A stretch of 64,000 bases of DNA, taken from NCBI GenBank assembly GCA_943737045.1, contig CALSFV010000241.1, positions 434,001 through 498,000 of the forward strand. The letters run 5' to 3'. Shown here piece by piece: positions 49,781 through 61,500 of this stretch. A program made the translations under genes and the position numbers. Within the stretch, counting starts at the first letter, position 1, and each line of letters starts with the position of its first letter. The notes beneath the pieces were generated by a model, which had not been told where the DNA came from, did no database searches, and saw only the letters and a list, made by a program, of their open reading frames with translations. This stretch comes from Parapristionchus giblindavisi. Its lineage: Eukaryota; Nematoda; Chromadorea; Rhabditida; Diplogasteridae.

Positions 49781-50449
49781 ATATCCCTTTACAGTCTTCA
49801 GATATCACAGGTGGCACTCCGAGTTTCAGCGAACTCTTAATATTTTATGTGTCTACAAGCATTTTTTCTTAAAATGTGGCACCCAGATTTATTTGACGAG
49901 GTCGGTATAATCATAGTCCATCAATGTACAGGTCCTATCGCCCTGACTAAAGGTGACACAAAAAGAAAAAGAAAATTTTTAAAAAAAGAAATAAAAGAAG
50001 AAAATCAAAGAAAACTCCCTTTTTACGTTTTCATTTTTCCGTTCGAGAATTGGTTTTAAAATTCATTGTAAGATACATGCATGAGGAGTCTCATAACGCA
50101 ATAGTGCATACGAATTAATCATCGGAAACCTTCGAATCTATCGCAATTGCATTCTAATTCTTCAATTTCCATTTTCTTACAATTAGAACTAATCGTGTAG
50201 CCAAACTGTAAAAAAATATTATAGGTCTTGCTTGCTCCCGTTTCTATATTCCCAGTAACAGGAACTCTCCGCTCTCTCAGTTTACATTTATAGCATTTTC
50301 TGCTCGTTATTTTCCACTGAATCTTCTCATAGCGACATTTGAACCATAAACTATGTATTCCTTCCTCTATTTCGTTCCTTACAAGTCAGAAAGAATGCTT
50401 ATGTAATCTTTGGAGTGTTCTCCGATTTCTGTTTTCTTTAAAGGCTCAA

Positions 50450-50800
50450 CAAGAGCTAATTTGGAATTCTCCGCTCTGACAATGCTCTCTCGTTTTCTTT
50501 GCCTGCGAGAGAGTATTGTCAGAATGGAGACCAAATTAGCTAGGGGTATGCCTTTAAAGGCACACCACCAGCTAATTTGAAATTGTGTGCTCTGACAACA
50601 CTCTCTCGCTTTCTTTGTCTACTATTATATTAGGGTATTGCCATTGCGGAGAGATAAATTAGCTTGGGGCGTGTCAGTAATGACACATCTGATTTTTTCT
50701 CCGCTCTGGTAACGATCTCTCGTAGACAAAAGGCGAGAGATCATTGTTATAGCGGAAGGTTTAAAACTAGCTCGTGATATCACCTTTACTATAAATAACC
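50450..50800. repeat. Cluster of three ~120-base hairpin MITE copies
   Basis: Each copy has the arms CTCCGCTCTG...CTCTCTCG and CGAGAGAGT...CAGAGCGGAG, bounded by TTTAAAGGCACACC-like sequence. Copies are adjacent and partly share boundaries. Other copies: 2994-3085, 14476-14575, 18535-18640, 20848-20970, 26318-26450, 31920-32020, 32215-32310, 39776-39885, 40075-40310, 51590-51710, 54785-54910, 58605-58690, 58950-59070 and 62655-62890. Confidence 0.85.
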
Positions 50801-52509
50801 AGTTGGCATGTGTTGGACTTCGTTCGACGTATGACCAACCGTTGTTTCATGAGAGTGATGAAATAAACATCACATGTGTCTATCCATCCTATCATCATCA
50901 CCTCTGCCAATTGTTCCTCTCAGAACGATTGCCCTGAATGCAAACTCTTTTATTTGCACTTAAAGATGGAGACCTGCGAATGTTCATGCAAATCACTCAC
51001 ATCTATCTTGTGCGAATGCCGTGTGAAAAGTTACCGCAGTCATCTCATTTATGACATTCGGGGTCATTACCCCAAGTTCGACACCTATTTCCAAATTTTT
51101 ATATTTTTTGTCTAAAAGGGCGCCTTTCCTTGCACTCGCCTGTTCTTTCGAGGGACTCCACCTTTAAACGCTATCTAGACGCGACAATTAGATAAACAAT
51201 CACTCATATATGAGATAACTTCGTTAGCTCTCAAGCGAGAGTACAGAGTTGGAGTAAACTAGCCTTTCTCTATTGTCGTGCGCTTAGACAACCTAACTCT
51301 AATTGTAAGAGAATTGGCCTTTAGTACAGACATAGCGTATAAAAATGCAAAATGTTATTTTAAATAAAATAAGATTTCCCCTATCAGAATATATGAAGAT
51401 GGCCAACCCCATTTAGTAGAGGTTCACTGTCTAGAACCTATGGCCGAAACATTGTTCCTCAAATTAATATTGAGAACATTTGCATGACTTGTAAATTCAT
51501 TATTTGTTCTTTCTATTTTAATATATATTGTTTTGAAATTATTCGTCCGATCCTCATCTCTCTGTTTCTACCATTTATTTAAAGACATCTAATTATCTAA
51601 TTGCAAACTCTCCGCTCTGACAATCATCTCTCTGCTTCCTTTGTCTATGAGAAAGTGTTGCCAGAGCTGAGAGTAAAATAATGTCTTGGTGTGACTTTAG
51701 CTCATAGCTCACATTTCAATGAGTCCATAGATGGACCATAGATGGGCTTCTCACTGCATATAGACCACTGTGTTTATCATTAATTCTTGATGAACTGTGA
51801 CGCAGTCACAGATGTAGAACTAACGGTGACAACGGACTACCGTATGCTTGTCAAGACTGAAAAAAAACAATTTCACGGACCAATAAATTCCGCCCTGATG
51901 AGAAAACAGTGCAGACGTTTTTGGGCAATGTCTACAATTTATCACATCTTTTTATTTTCTATTAACGCTTAATTATTTTTGATCTTTCCCCTAGTTTTTT
52001 TTTCTGAATATATATTTATCCTAACAAGGAAAAACTGCGAGAGATCATAAGCCTATAAGACCAACGTCTTTTTTTCGTACTTACGGATTACCTCCCCAGA
52101 CACTTTCTATCTTTCGTCTCTTCTCTCTCACTCTCCTTTCTCTCCATCCGTCCTCTCAACCTCTCCCTCTCCCTCTTCCTCTCCATCTCTCCTCTTTCTT
52201 CTATCCCTCCCTCTCCCCTTTCCCTCTCCCGTTCAAAATCAATCATCTATGGTTTCTGCCTCTTCCTCACACTCACGGGCACAAAAAAAACGAAACCAAC
52301 TAGGAGAAAAGGGAAGAGAGAGAGAAAGAGGTACTCTGTCCATAGGACTCTGGCAGAAAGATTAATGAGTGAAAGGGAGAGGGAGAGAGAAGGAGAGGGA
52401 GAGAGAGGGAGAGGGAGAGAAATGGAGAGGGAGAGGACGATGGAAGGAAAGGGGAAGAAGTAGCATTACAGCTGTGTTGGATGCTCTTGTCTCCTCTCCA
52501 CTACTAAAG

Positions 52510-55500
52510 ATGTCTCCATTGTCGTTGGTACTAGTCGTGCTTGCAATACAAGTGGGAACCTCAGGTACATTACATTTACATTCCAACAACTTTATCAGCA
52601 TATTGGGATGTTATTTCAGCTGGGTCGTCATTAGGGTTCTCCAGAGAGTCCAATCGTGTCTCGCCATTTGCATGAATTGTTCATTTTCATTTATCGCACC
52701 TCACCATACAATTTATTACATAGCCCCAGCTAGCATGAAAAAAAATCAAGCATGAAAAGCTTGACAATTGCAATAAGTTTCATGGAAGAATTAAGTTGAT
52801 GCGTATATTAGAACATATTACTGAACTTGTTCGATAATGCGAAAAACAATGGTGCTCCTTATTCTCTCCAAAACGCAGCGCGTAATCTATACTATCCGTC
52901 ATAGCCGAAGCGATTCAACATAGATTTTATGACTAATAAGTACTGCTATCAATACCACTAATTTTCAGCTTCCCCCACCTCTGCTCCCTTCATTCCACCA
53001 TCCACCACTGCTCCCCCTCTGCCACGAGAATGTCCACAAAACGCCAAGGTTTTCACTCCAACCAGATCATGCTTTTGGATCGTCAAAGAAAAGTTAACGT
53101 GAGTCACAGCATCAGGTGTAAGTGAGAGATTTGAGAGAGTTTATACGTTATGAACGCGTTCTCGATTTCGAAATAAAAAAATGACTGTGGAGAGGTGGTT
53201 GATCTCCACCCAACTTTGTTCTTTGATCTCTAATCTCCGTCATCGATGTCTATTTGATGCACCGATCTTAGTCGTTTGAAGGAATACGTCATATCATATA
53301 GTTCTAGATTAGAAAAGACAGTGATTTCTCTTTTTTTGCAAAGCAAGAGCACATTCATAATTTCGTCTTCAGTTGGGCAGATGCGGAGCGTTCTTGCGTG
53401 CGCAAAGGCGGAAAACTCGCGGCGATTGCGGAGGAAGAGGAGAACGAATTTGTTTATGGTATGCAGAGTTTTCGATGATTCTAATTATCAGTCCCACGCT
53501 TTTCATTCATAATTTTCATTTTGCAGATATGACGCGTCGCGCAAACTTCACTGGCCCGACGTTTTGGCTGGGACAAATGAGCAAGGTTTACTTCTAAATC
53601 AAATAATCTTATTTGTGAACCACTTCGATGGCAGTTTTTCAGACAAAAAAAGTAATGCTATCAAAAAGCTAATTTTTTCATATTGGTTAAAATTCTCTTG
53701 GAACACTGTTTGTCTTCTTTTAATTTTTCATGTTCCTAATTTCAGAATCCATCAACACGCGCTCTCACATGGCACGACGGAACTGTAGCGAAAAACGTAT
53801 TGTCACTCAAAAGTAAGCGGTGTCAATCGCGTAGTTTTCGATGCTTATTATGAATTCGTTTTCAAACGCTGCCCAATCGAGCTGTACTTCGAGAAAATCG
53901 ATATTGAAATTTGACTAGTTGATTGGAAAATTTATACCTTATCTACCGTATCCACTAAACTACAACAGCAGGTGTTTGGATAGTTGATAGATAAGTTTAT
54001 GAACACATTGGGATGGTTAGTGTAGGAAATCTCACGAATTTCCGAATTAACTGGCCGAATTTCAATATCGATTTTCTCGAAGCTCGGATCGATTGGATAA
54101 CGTTTGAAAATGGATTCATGTTATTGCCATATCATATGGCCAGGACAAGTTGCGAGCGTCCACTTGTAAAAGGAAAATACAAAATATCCAAAAAGGAAAT
54201 TCACTATTTCCTCCCTACTGCCATCAGAAACAGTCGAAAATTTAATAAGTCGGGGTCTAGATTATACACATTACTTCTTCTTTCCTAGAACAGCAAGACT
54301 ATTGCTAGTGCCCGGCAATCAAATACTGTTTCACTTTATGTTTATGTCTTACAATTAGTTCACTCTTCTCTTTAGTTATTTTCACGTTCTTACTCGTTAT
54401 TCTTCCGATATCTTATAACTACAGTAATTATAATTATCGATGTAATTATCATCATTTAATTTTTTTATCAAATCACGGTTCTGTATTGATTGCCATGCGA
54501 AATATTAACTAACATCAATTATTACAGGATTATCTCTCCCTGAGGATCCGCGCGACTTCTGCGTCACGTTTTGGTCCGATCTCTCGACGGTGCCTTATTC
54601 TTTCATCAATGTCTTACCTTTTATCTGCAATAATATATATTTATGTTTGAGGTTTTCATGAAACATTAATACGGAGCCTACAAATAACAAAAATATGATG
54701 TATTTAGGACAATGGAAACTGGATGCATTGGAACTGCACATATCAGGGATACTTTGGAGTGTGCAAGAAGAAATATCGGTACGAAATTAAAGCCACACCC
54801 GAGCTAACGTGAATCTCTAATCTGGACACGCTCTCTCGCCTACAATGAAAGCGAGACAGTAATGTTCAGAGCGGAGAGTTTCAAGTTAGCACGAGTGTGC
54901 CTGCAAAAAACCTTACGCGGTTTTGCATTTACATGATGTGCAATCGATCATGTTTTCCCTACCAAAATGTATGTGGACTTGCATTGGGGATCAAATATCA
55001 CATTTTTTTTCGAATGTGTTTCAATTGAAAATTATCTACCTTACGCGCAATGAGTAAGATAGTTTTATTTCAAAGTCCGCAATGAAAACTATGCACATAA
55101 TGATGTTTTGTCAACTAGAGATTTATGATGCAGTGAGCTCTCTCACTCCAGCCTTTACTTCTCTAAACACCAAATTTAATTCTCTCACTTGGGTGACATT
55201 TATTCAATGTAAGATAAATATATAAATAATTTAATTAATTAATTAATAATTTTTTAGCGAGATTGACGCATCTGAACTTCGTTCAACCATTTCTCCACTC
55301 GATGATGTAGTGCAATCTTCTCGTTGCTGTGTTGGTACAAGTTGCTCCAAGAGATGTGCGACCAATGAGAGGTACGATGTTTGAGCATTCATGGATACAT
55401 TTTCTAGCAAAACTGTCTTCGACGCGCAATGCATTCTCGCTGTTAGAGAACAGAGAAATGGTGTGAGCAATGAAGAGGCATTGACAGAGGCAACGCTCCC

Positions 55501-55810
55501 TTATTATTAAAGGCAAATCAATGTGAACTCAATGTAAATTGTTGATTGATCAGTTGTTTTTGGCTTTTCTAGAAAAGAACATAAAAGAAACTTTATCTTC
55601 CTCCAATGCTGTTAAAGACCAATATTTAATCAATCAGTCGATTTGTATCCATTTCGTGTGTGTCTGATGGATAGTGACCATTGCTCATGACATATTCCAT
55701 CAATATTTGACGGCCATCATTATAGATGCATACCCGACGATCTGGATTGCATGTTCAAAGATTGTCCCGGTCATAAAGGATACGGATGGTGCCTACCAAG
55801 ACCACGTTGA
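52510..55810 (+). CDS. Secreted C-type-lectin-like protein with Cys-rich tail
   Basis: Nine exons in consistent phase: 52510-52564, 52969-53098, 53373-53458, 53527-53585, 53746-53812, 54528-54589, 54708-54778, 55258-55371, 55726-55810, giving 242 aa. Residues 1-18 (MSPLSLVLVVLAIQVGTS) look like a signal peptide. A Pro/Thr/Ser-rich linker (about 19-37) leads to a C-type-lectin-like domain (about 39-177): CFWIVKEKLTWADAERSC, GGKLAAI, FWLG, TWHDG, DFCVTFW and NWMHWNCTYQGYFGVC are the usual landmarks. No EPN or QPD sugar-binding triplet is seen, so calcium-dependent sugar binding is not supported. The last ~65 residues form a Cys-rich tail with SRCCVGTSCSKRC and DCMFKDCPGHKGYGWC. No TM segment. 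Likely secreted and perhaps defence-related, as for many nematode CLEC proteins (inference). Confidence 0.87.
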
Positions 55811-56850
55811 GAAGATCAAAGATCAAAGATCAAAGATCATTTTCATTATTGTATGATTAATGCTTCTACGTTCTCACTCTTTCATGACTATTCGTACACT
55901 GAGAGAGGAAAACAGCGTAATCAGTACCTGCAAAGAGACATAATCTTTATTACATGGGAGCAATCGATATGTCCAAATTCTAATCGATAGATAGAATACA
56001 GAATGGCGATCAAAAGCAGATAATGTTATCATAATAATCTTTCGAGATTTCTTTATTTAGCAATAAGCAGAGAAAATGTCAAATTTCATTTGAATCATGT
56101 GTTACTGTGCTTCGAAGTGCTACATTTTTATTTCCATGCATCTTCTCTCTCAGTGTACATACCTTTCAAAACTTTGCATTTGTGATTAATAAACATCCCA
56201 GTACACTGAATAATTCCTGCCTGTAATTGCTGTTTTTCGCTTGTTTTACATTTTCCCGCCAATAAAATCCCTAGCTCATGAACCGAACACTGGCCAGGGC
56301 TTTGTTCTGCGAGTGACTTCTTGACCAAACGATTGTCTGTATCTTTTGAAGGAACACAATAGTTTATTGAAAGCCCTCTGACAAATAAACTTGGCCGCTC
56401 CTTTAAGTGATTTACTCCATGTCCTTCCATATTCCATTAATCAATTCTTTTTCCATCATCGCTTTTGTATAGTTGCCAGGACTAAACTTTCAGGTATTCC
56501 CACCATTTTTAATCAATGTTGCTCGATTGAGTGCAGATAATGTTACTTCTATTGTATTTACACGTCACATTTTAGAGAAATAAATGTTTGCTTATCATGG
56601 CTCGGGTGCACGTTAACAAATCGTTGTGAAACATTACATTAAAAAAGCTCATCAAAATAGTGTTTTCCTGGAATAATTCAACGATTTGAACTTGAACAAG
56701 AAATTCCAACGGAAAATTTCCTTCCTTTTCCAATTACCAAAATATGGTCATCTTACCTACTCTCTCCTTCGCTGTTCGTTATCGTAGAGCACCCACAGGA
56801 TGGAGTGGCGGCAATGACAAAAGCGCAAGTACGAGTCAAATAAAGTCGAC
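55811..56850. other. Intergenic DNA with one unassigned open frame
   Basis: A GATCAAA array at about 55816-55840 follows the lectin gene. A 100-codon frame on the minus strand (56128-56430) holds five cysteines (for example GQCSVHELGILLAGKC) but no recognised family or splice partners. It could be an exon or chance. Confidence 0.3.
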
Positions 56851-57800
56851 ATGAAAAAAGGGTGATATGACACGTGTGAGAAATGAGAAAGGAAACGACC
56901 GATTGTGAGAAGGCGAGTTTGAAGAATGATATGAGAAATGTTTAATTGAATATTGAAGATGTGAGAAATGACATTCAACATGAATTCGTGGAAAGCGACA
57001 TTTGGGAAAAATATGATGGGAATAAAATTATATGAAATGTGACTTCAGAAAAATCTCATCAGAAATTGATTTTCAAGAAAAGACCATTTGTGAAAATACC
57101 GATGAGGAAACACCTAATCCTGAAATTGACGACAAGGAAATACCTCAACGGGAAACAAGTTTTGATTTTTTTGTTTAAGATCTCCGGTATTTTTGCGGGG
57201 CGCACCGTTAAGAGGCCAAATCTCGCGGGGTAAACCGCGAGGAACACCACGGTGTGAAAGGGACGGTATGCCTCGCGACCCACGGGCACACCGTCTTCCA
57301 CCTCGCGGGGCGCCGCGTGTAGAGGCCACAGCTCGAGGGGTACCCCGTCTAAAGGTTCTACCCCGCGATGTATCCCACCGCGTACACCACGGGATTGAAC
57401 GGAGTGCTCCGCGAGCAAAAAATACCGGAGATTGTTGTTGTTGATGATATATGTCTATAATTTCATTGACATCGGTAATTTCACAAAAGTTTTTTTCCTG
57501 AACATCTTTTTCTAATTAATGTTTTTCGTGAACATCGTTTTCTAATCACATTTTTCCCAAATGTCGCTTTCCACGCTTTCATTTCAAAAGTCACTTCTCA
57601 CGTCTTCCATTTTCAATTATGCATTTCTCAGATCATTCCTCACATTATGCCCTCTCCGATTCGGTCGTTTCTTATCTCATTTCTCACTTCTGTCTCTTTC
57701 AAATAATTCGTCTCTCAAGTGGAACTTCCATTCTCATTTCTCACACGTGTCATATCACCGAAAAAAGAACGTTACTTATGACTTCACCTTATACAATTCA
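56850..57800. mobile_element. Diverged foldback with a GC-rich core
   Basis: Left arm about 56850-57060 and right arm about 57520-57800 are imperfect inverted repeats: GATATGACACGTGTGAGAAA pairs with TTTCTCACACGTGTCATATC, and AAAGCGACATTTGGGAAAAA with a similar inverted block. The arms are much more diverged than in the other foldbacks. The core at 57180-57432 is a separate unit. Confidence 0.75.
57180..57432. mobile_element. GC-rich MITE with CTCCGGTATTTTT termini, member 2
   Basis: Ends ATCTCCGGTATTTTT and AAAAATACCGGAGAT. The interior is strikingly GC-rich with many CCCCGCG, CGCGGGG and CACCGCG blocks, unlike all surrounding DNA. No gene is recognised in it. Confidence 0.75.
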
Positions 57801-58510
57801 TGATTTACTTGAAAGGGTTTTGCATCATTTTTATTATGAAAAAAAAAGATTGTGAGTAATATTAAAACTTGTTTACAAAATGAAAATAGCATATAAAATT
57901 AGCCCAAATTACAGGTGAAACAAGTTTCAATTGGCCAGAATCTCGGAATTCATGCCCTACTAATGCCAAATTCATTAATAATGCGAAAAATCAACTTTGA
58001 AATTTAATTAATACTTAATAAGTATGGTGATTGCATTACACCCTTTGTGCACCATTCGCTACTCATTTGTCTGCGCTGATTCAACACATATTTGTGTGTG
58101 TTTTTTTTTCAAAAAGTTTTGCTTACATTAGAGGTACATAGGTTGAAGGTTGACAGAATATTTTTTTAATCTGATCAACGATATTATTTGAATATTTTTC
58201 ATTATTAACGTAACTGTTTGCTTGCCTACCAATAAGTACTTTTGCCAGATATACGAGTAAGACGTGTAGCATTTGAAAAATGTTCTGGACAGGTGGAAAA
58301 TTATATACCTAGTGTTTTAAATTGTTTTAGAGAAGTATCTTGTTTGAACAACGCTCGCAACGTTCCTGATGTCATAGTGTTGTGCCCCCAAAATCCCGCA
58401 ATTTGAGTTTGAATGTAACATCAGAATTCGTCAGCTTTAACTGTAAATAGTTTAATTCGAAATACTTACTGAAGGACATATTTTCCAACAATAAAGTGGA
58501 GCATTTACCA
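57801..58510. other. Intergenic DNA upstream of the receptor gene
   Basis: AT-rich. No feature recognised other than the presumed promoter of the receptor gene. Confidence 0.4.
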
Positions 58511-61500
58511 ATGAATAACGTATCTGTCCTTCGTTTTGGATACTACTACGACAAAGAGTATACGCTCGAGATTTTCCATATGTAAGTTCTTATCTGGACA
58601 TTTTTTAAGTAACACCTCGGGCAAATTTTAAATTGTCGGCGCCGGACCATACTATCTCGTTTTCTGTGTCAGCGACAAGAGAATGGTCACCGTGGAAATT
58701 TGATTTTACTATTGCAACTATCCCTTTTGATTTCCCAGCAATCAATATATTTTTTTAAATCTTGTATTTAGGTACCAGCGTGTGCTCTGCTGTATTTCTC
58801 TCTGCAGTATCCATCCTGCAACGTTTTATATGATTTATCAGCAGAGGAAACAACTACGTACGGAAATGCTATTTGGATATATAGCAACACAGGTACCAAA
58901 AGAAAAGGAACGTAACGCAAATGAAGCAGCCAATTACGGAATGACTGCTCTTAAAGGCACAGCCCGAGCACATTTGAAACTCTCCGCTCTGGCAATATTC
59001 TCTCACTGTCTTTGTCTACGAGAGAGCGTGGCCAAAGCGGAGAGTTAGGCTCTTACTTTGGTACATCTGTGCTTGCGGTGTCAGGAATTTTAACAATAAA
59101 GATACCTTTTTTCCTTTTTTCCAGTTCGGACTGATGATGCTAGACATCATGGTGAATTTGTGCATTTGCGTTTATCCAATGGCACCATATCCTGGACTAT
59201 ATTGTGATGGAATCCTGTGTAGTAGTTTCCATCTGTCCCAACAGACTATTCTGGTCAGTATTGAAAATACAACAAATTACATTATTCGATTAATTAGTCT
59301 TGTCGGAACACTGACAATGATAGGAGAAAAAGAGTGAGTCAATTCAAGTGTTTAGTCGAATTGGTCAACCCTTAGATGAAACGCATAATAAGAACATTTC
59401 TACTTTCCGTAAATTTTATAATCGATTATCTCGAAGTGCTTAAAAATTTGGTATATTTATAAACATTGTTTCTAATCAGAATAACATTGAAATTCGAATG
59501 ATATATGCCACTTGCCATATCTCGACTCCATCAAAAAATGTAGCAACGTTAGTTCAAAATGTGAAAGAGATGGGAATAGCGGGGCAAAAGGAAAGCCGAA
59601 GGCGACTTTCCAAATCTGTGGTGTGCGCCTTGGTGTGTTTTCGAAATAATGAGACGATAGTCATTAGTCAAAGCGGCGCACCTCAGACAGGTTTGGTAGC
59701 GCGGCGGAGAGTGCGATAGAGACAATCATTGGATGCCATCGCGCACGCACAAATGAATCCCCTCTCTAATGAATCACACAAAACCCGTCTGGCATCCGCC
59801 GCGCCCTCTTTATATTCAATCTTTTTACTGAAACTTCTGCCAGTGGTGGAGAACGGTATTTCATTGGTGCCCTGCTATTACAGAGGCTGAAATAACGTGT
59901 AGCACATTGTACACATTTGAAGGGACTGATCGCCTTTGGAGCTCTATGTTGTGTTCCACCGATTCATTTTCTTCTGATGCGAATGCATCAAATGGTCTTA
60001 TATGGCACCAATAGCGCATTACTAATGACGCGCAGGTGAATATTTCAATGTTTATTCTCAGAAACATGTTTATGCTTTAAACGCTTTAAGAGTTCCGTTA
60101 ATTTATATCAAATCTGACTCTCGTATTATTTATTTCAAATGGGAGGGGGGTAGGAGGGGAGCGGGGGTCAGACGGGTTAGGTGTGAGGAAGTGAAGAGGG
60201 AGACGACAGAGTGAAGATAATATATTTGGTTCCAAATATTACGTTTTTACAACCGTTTTACATTTATTGGAATTTTTTCCTATGCATTTACAATCTATTA
60301 TAGACAACAAGTCATAATCGTCATTTTCGAATGCACTTTAGTAAACTTTAATGTGGCGGGATTCGTGATTTTTGGCGGCTATCCACCCAATTATGATGCT
60401 CTAATAAAGGTCACTATTAACAAATTATTGTTATTGAAAATGGCATAGTGTATTCATTTGGAATTCTTTATCCAACTGAAAACCATTATTATTATAATAA
60501 ATTAGTTCCTCTTTCGTTGTCTAATTTGAACGGCTTACCAGTAGGGTTGGCTATTCGGGGGTTGCGGGCCCGCAATGAATTGACTCTTCGTTGCTAATGA
60601 TTGCGGATCCGCAATGCGGCGTAAAATCATTGCGGGCCAGCAATGATTTTACATAGCATTGCGAGCCCGCAATGCGTGTGCGTTATTGCCAACCCTACTT
60701 TCCAGCCATGTTTGTATTTTAAAATATGATGCATCTACTAGTCTTAACGTTTTTGATTTTAGGTGCCAGAAATCCAATTTTTTATTGATCGTGGAGGTAC
60801 AGTACTTCTGTTCGGAGACATGGCGGATACGGGAATGTTCCTTTACGGTAAGAACCATTACTGTTTTGGCCATCTTCCGAGTTTAAAGTTTTTCCGAACG
60901 GGTAAATCAGTAACAACTGAACAACCCCCAAATGAGGTTACAAGATTACGCTTGTTATTAGTGAGATACGGTCATCCACTGCCACAGAATAACGAGATTA
61001 GCGTAATAATATGTACCTCAAAATCGAATTGAATTGATTATTTTATGATAGCATTCGTTTTCGAGAGCAAAAGAAAAAAAGATTAATGGAAAAAGATTCA
61101 ATGTTTTCTTTTTAACTCATTTTTTTGTCGCTATCTGCGGCGATACTATTAGACATACATGGTTTATCGACGTTAATTCATCTTATATAGAATTGAAAAG
61201 ATATGAAAGACAAAACATACAAAATGCAAAGACAAGATTGAAATGTCAGAATGAAATAAGAGAAACATCGAAAAGACAAAACATCAAAAAGATGACAACC
61301 AGAACTATTTAAAATTTGACAATGAGATGCGTTACGCACACAGATAAAGAAAAGTACAATAGTGATCAAAGTTGACAGAAACGTATAAATAGAGAAGTCT
61401 GGGAAAAACATTGAAAGTGGAGCTGGAGCGGCAGGGATTTATTGGCCCGCCATTTCTCCATCCTTTATCCTGACCTGCTTCTTCTTCAAAGTTGCCTTCA

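Larger units (their letters stand above)
48265..52509. other. Intergenic DNA with foldback and hairpin elements
   Basis: Upstream region of gene C, then the 1.2 kb foldback (48565-49780), a run of three hairpin MITE copies (about 50450-50800), a copy of the TTTAAAGGTGGAG family (50966-51172), another hairpin MITE (51590-51710) and polypyrimidine/polypurine tracts (52120-52240 and 52370-52440). No gene recognised. Confidence 0.6.

Noticed and set aside
57059..57444. Arg/Gly/Pro-rich frames in the GC-rich core as bacterial or transferred genes
   Set aside because: The block has MITE ends and repeated CCCCGCG motifs in both orientations; the peptides are by-products of composition.
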